From Paenibacillus caseinilyticus (lineage in GTDB: Bacteria > Bacillota > Bacilli > Paenibacillales > NBRC-103111), in assembly GCF_027533645.1 (NCBI RefSeq), contig NZ_JAQAGY010000008.1, positions 62,001-126,000 on the forward strand: DNA of 64,000 nt. Direction: 5' to 3'. A program made the translations under genes and the position numbers. Every line of letters starts with the position of its first letter. Positions within the stretch are counted from its first letter, which is position 1. Below the pieces are notes generated by a model. The model saw only the letters and a list, made by a program, of their open reading frames with translations. It ran no database searches and had not been told where the DNA came from. Below are positions 62,035 to 64,000 of this stretch, piece by piece.

Positions 62035-62861
62035 CTCTGCATGTTTTGCGACTCCCGTATGACTTCAGAGATCCTCTGGTGGAGCGCTTCCCCCGTAATC
62101 CCCTGCTCGTCCGCATTCGCGAGATACGCAAGGAACTCGATATTGCCCTCGCCGCCCTTGATCGGAGAATAGGTTAATCCCCGGAGCGAGAAGCCTGCTT
62201 CCTGCGCGAAGCCAAGGACCGATTCCAGCACTTCCCTGTGTACGGCCGGCTCCCGCACGACGCCGGTCTTCGGCACTTTCTCGCGGCCCGCTTCAAACTG
62301 GGGCTTAATCAGACAAGCCACGGTTCCGCCGGGGGCAAGTATTGCTTTGAGCGGAGGCAGTATGAGCTTCAGCGAGATGAAGGACACGTCGATCGAAGCA
62401 AAGCTGGGCTCTGGACCCGGCAGTTCCCCGGGCTGCATATGCCGGAAGTTCGTCCGCTCCATGACACAGACCCGGGGGTCTTTGCGGAGCGACCAGTCGA
62501 GCTGATTGTAGCCCACATCCACTGCATATACGTAAGCCGCCCCGTTCTGCAGCGCACAGTCCGTGAACCCGCCGGTCGAAGCGCCGATGTCCAGCATCGT
62601 GACTCCAACGAGGTCAATCCCGAAAGTCTTCAATGCTTTTTCCAGCTTCAGCCCGCCGCGGCTGACATAAGGATGCAGCGAGCCTTTGACGGTGATCGGC
62701 GCGGTGCGGGGGACTTTCGTCCCCGCCTTATCGACCGGTTCTCCGGATACGAGCACCAGCCCCGCCATAATCGCCGCTTTGGCTTTCTCGCGCGTTTCGT
62801 AATAGCCCTGCTCCACGAGCAGGACGTCAAGCCGTTCTTTCTCTATCTTATCTCCCGCCAT
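62025..62861 (-). CDS. tlyA: TlyA-family rRNA (cytidine-2'-O)-methyltransferase
   Basis: An N-terminal S4 domain (about 8-65) is followed by an FtsJ-like methyltransferase with SAM motif LDIGASTGGFT. Mycobacterial TlyA methylates 16S C1409 and 23S C1920. The 278-residue protein is the homologue of YqxC. It follows dxs in the usual order. Confidence 0.92.
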   Translation of the reverse strand: MAGDKIEKERLDVLLVEQGYYETREKAKAAIMAGLVLVSGEPVDKAGTKVPRTAPITVKGSLHPYVSRGGLKLEKALKTFGIDLVGVTMLDIGASTGGFTDCALQNGAAYVYAVDVGYNQLDWSLRKDPRVCVMERTNFRHMQPGELPGPEPSFASIDVSFISLKLILPPLKAILAPGGTVACLIKPQFEAGREKVPKTGVVREPAVHREVLESVLGFAQEAGFSLRGLTYSPIKGGEGNIEFLAYLANADEQGITGEALHQRISEVIRESQNMQSSS

Positions 62862-62881
62862 GATCGCTCCTTGAATGTGCG

Positions 62882-64000
62882 CTACGCACGCTGTCTCTTA
62901 CGGGGAACGAGCGCCTGCAGTTCCTTGACAAGCCGCTCGGCGGTCAGCCCTACTTCTTGACGCTGCTCCTTCACGGAGCCGTGTTCCACGAAATAATCCG
63001 GTACGCCGACCAGCTTGATCCGCATCCCGTAGATTCCTTGCATTGAATAATATTCCAGCACACCGCTGCCGAATCCGCCGAGCTGCGCGCCCTCTTCCAC
63101 GGTAATGACCGGAATGTCCTCATGGCCGATTGCCGTCAGCATGGCTTCGTCCATCGGCTTGATGAACCGGGCATTCACGACGCGCACCTGGGTACCTTCC
63201 TTGGCAAGGGCTTCCGCCGCTTCCAGCGCCGCCGGAATCATCGGTCCGACCGCGAGAATAACCGCGTCCGTACCTTGGCGGAGCACTTCCCAGGAGCCCA
63301 GCGGAATTTCTTTCATCTCTTCATCCATGGGAACGCCGAGACCGTTAATCCGCGCATAACGGACAGCAATCGGGCCCTCGTCGTATGACACGGCCGTCTT
63401 CATCATATGCCGCAGCTCATTCTCATCCTTCGGCATCATGAGCACCATGTTCGGAATGCTGCGGAGATAGGCGATATCATAGACGCCGTGATGCGTCTCC
63501 CCGTCCGGGCCTACGAAGCCCGCCCGGTCGATGGCGAACAACACATTAAGGTTGGCGCGGCATATATCGTGCACAACCTGGTCGTAAGCCCGCTGCAGAA
63601 AGGTCGAATACACGGCGAAGACCGGCTTCAAGCCTATCGTTGCAAGGCCCGCCGAAAAGGTAGCGGCATGCTGCTCGGCGATCCCTACATCGAACATGCG
63701 GTCCGGGAATTTTTTCGCGAACGGGAGCAGCCCCGACCCGCCCGGCATGGCCGGCGTGATAGCTACGATGCGAGGGTCTTTCTCCGCCAGCTCGATCAGC
63801 GTCTTGCCGAATACTTCCGTGTACATCGGCGGTCCAACCGTCTTCAGCACCTGCCCGGATTCGATCTTGTACGGGGAAATACCGTGCCAGGTATGGGAGT
63901 CCGCTTCCGCAGGCGAGTAGCCTTTGCCTTTGGTCGTGATCACATGGACTAGTACCGGTCCGTTCACTTTGTCCGCCTGCTTGAGTGTCTCGATCAGCAG
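62882..64000 (-). CDS. dxs: 1-deoxy-D-xylulose-5-phosphate synthase, 5' part outside window
   Basis: The frame stays open to the right edge; 372 residues are visible. They include the end of the thiamine domain ([14 protein letters not shown]), the catalytic Glu of [23 protein letters not shown], and the C-terminal transketolase domain. The enzyme makes DXP from pyruvate and glyceraldehyde 3-phosphate for isoprenoids and thiamine. The ThDP-binding N-terminus lies beyond the window. Confidence 0.95.
   Translation of the reverse strand: MLIETLKQADKVNGPVLVHVITTKGKGYSPAEADSHTWHGISPYKIESGQVLKTVGPPMYTEVFGKTLIELAEKDPRIVAITPAMPGGSGLLPFAKKFPDRMFDVGIAEQHAATFSAGLATIGLKPVFAVYSTFLQRAYDQVVHDICRANLNVLFAIDRAGFVGPDGETHHGVYDIAYLRSIPNMVLMMPKDENELRHMMKTAVSYDEGPIAVRYARINGLGVPMDEEMKEIPLGSWEVLRQGTDAVILAVGPMIPAALEAAEALAKEGTQVRVVNARFIKPMDEAMLTAIGHEDIPVITVEEGAQLGGFGSGVLEYYSMQGIYGMRIKLVGVPDYFVEHGSVKEQRQEVGLTAERLVKELQALVPRKRQRA

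Overview
The window is a GC-rich (third codon positions mostly G/C) Firmicutes chromosome segment from an endospore former. The protein repertoire (Spo0A, SpoIIAA/AB/SigF, SpoVA, SpoIVB, SpoIIM, SpmA/B, MciZ) and small-gene content fit Paenibacillus or a close relative. No rRNA, tRNA, insertion sequence, prophage or CRISPR array was seen. Gene order from the res operon to dxs broadly follows the corresponding Bacillus subtilis region, with local losses and insertions.

Layout. 1-6037: the 3'-truncated end of a Toprim/DnaB-like helicase gene, mecA, small envelope genes, a polysaccharide deacetylase, a CPBP protease and a rhodanese. 6038-8381: T-box leader and serA. 8506-19299, mostly minus strand: resE-resD-resC-resB-resA (cytochrome c maturation and redox sensing), rluB, an amidase-like gene, spmB-spmA-dacB (spore cortex) and a YedK/HMCES abasic-site protein. 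19461-22203: a MHYT-PAS-GGDEF-EAL c-di-GMP enzyme behind a c-di-GMP-I riboswitch. 22437-31395: ytfJ, ytfI, scpB-scpA, the riboflavin operon (ribD-ribE-ribBA-ribH) behind an FMN riboswitch, ppiB and lysA. 31639-38239: spoVAA-AB-AF, a DUF378 protein, then dacF and spoIIAA-spoIIAB-sigF. 38331-49300: sporulation lipoprotein, stand-alone CuA cupredoxin, YvyF-like zinc protein, pupG, xerD, yqzK, ald, fur, spoIIM, an EndoQ-family nuclease, nudF, an MciZ homologue and an M20 peptidase. 49374-54447: prli42 and the branched-chain 2-oxoacid dehydrogenase genes (lpdV, bkdAA-AB-B). 54669-64000: small genes, spo0A, spoIVB, recN, argR, tlyA and the 3' part of dxs.

How the parts connect. Spo0A and sigma-H-type promoter signals lie upstream of spo0A and spoIIA. 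Products of spoIIA control SigF. SpoIVB, SpoIIM, SpoVA, Spm and the Dac proteins act later in engulfment, sigma-K activation, dipicolinate transport and cortex assembly. MciZ would block Z-ring assembly in the mother cell. Three RNA sensors (T-box, c-di-GMP-I, FMN) connect serine, c-di-GMP and flavin levels to the adjacent genes.

Most genes are recognisable housekeeping or sporulation genes. The more unusual items are a Toprim-helicase with degenerate Toprim motifs, an MciZ with a long C-terminal tail, an apparent CTG start for spoIIAA, SpoVAF with charged insertions in an operon lacking spoVAC-AE, a stand-alone CuA protein, an unassigned structured element near 39.65 kb and an unusually long FMN riboswitch expression region.
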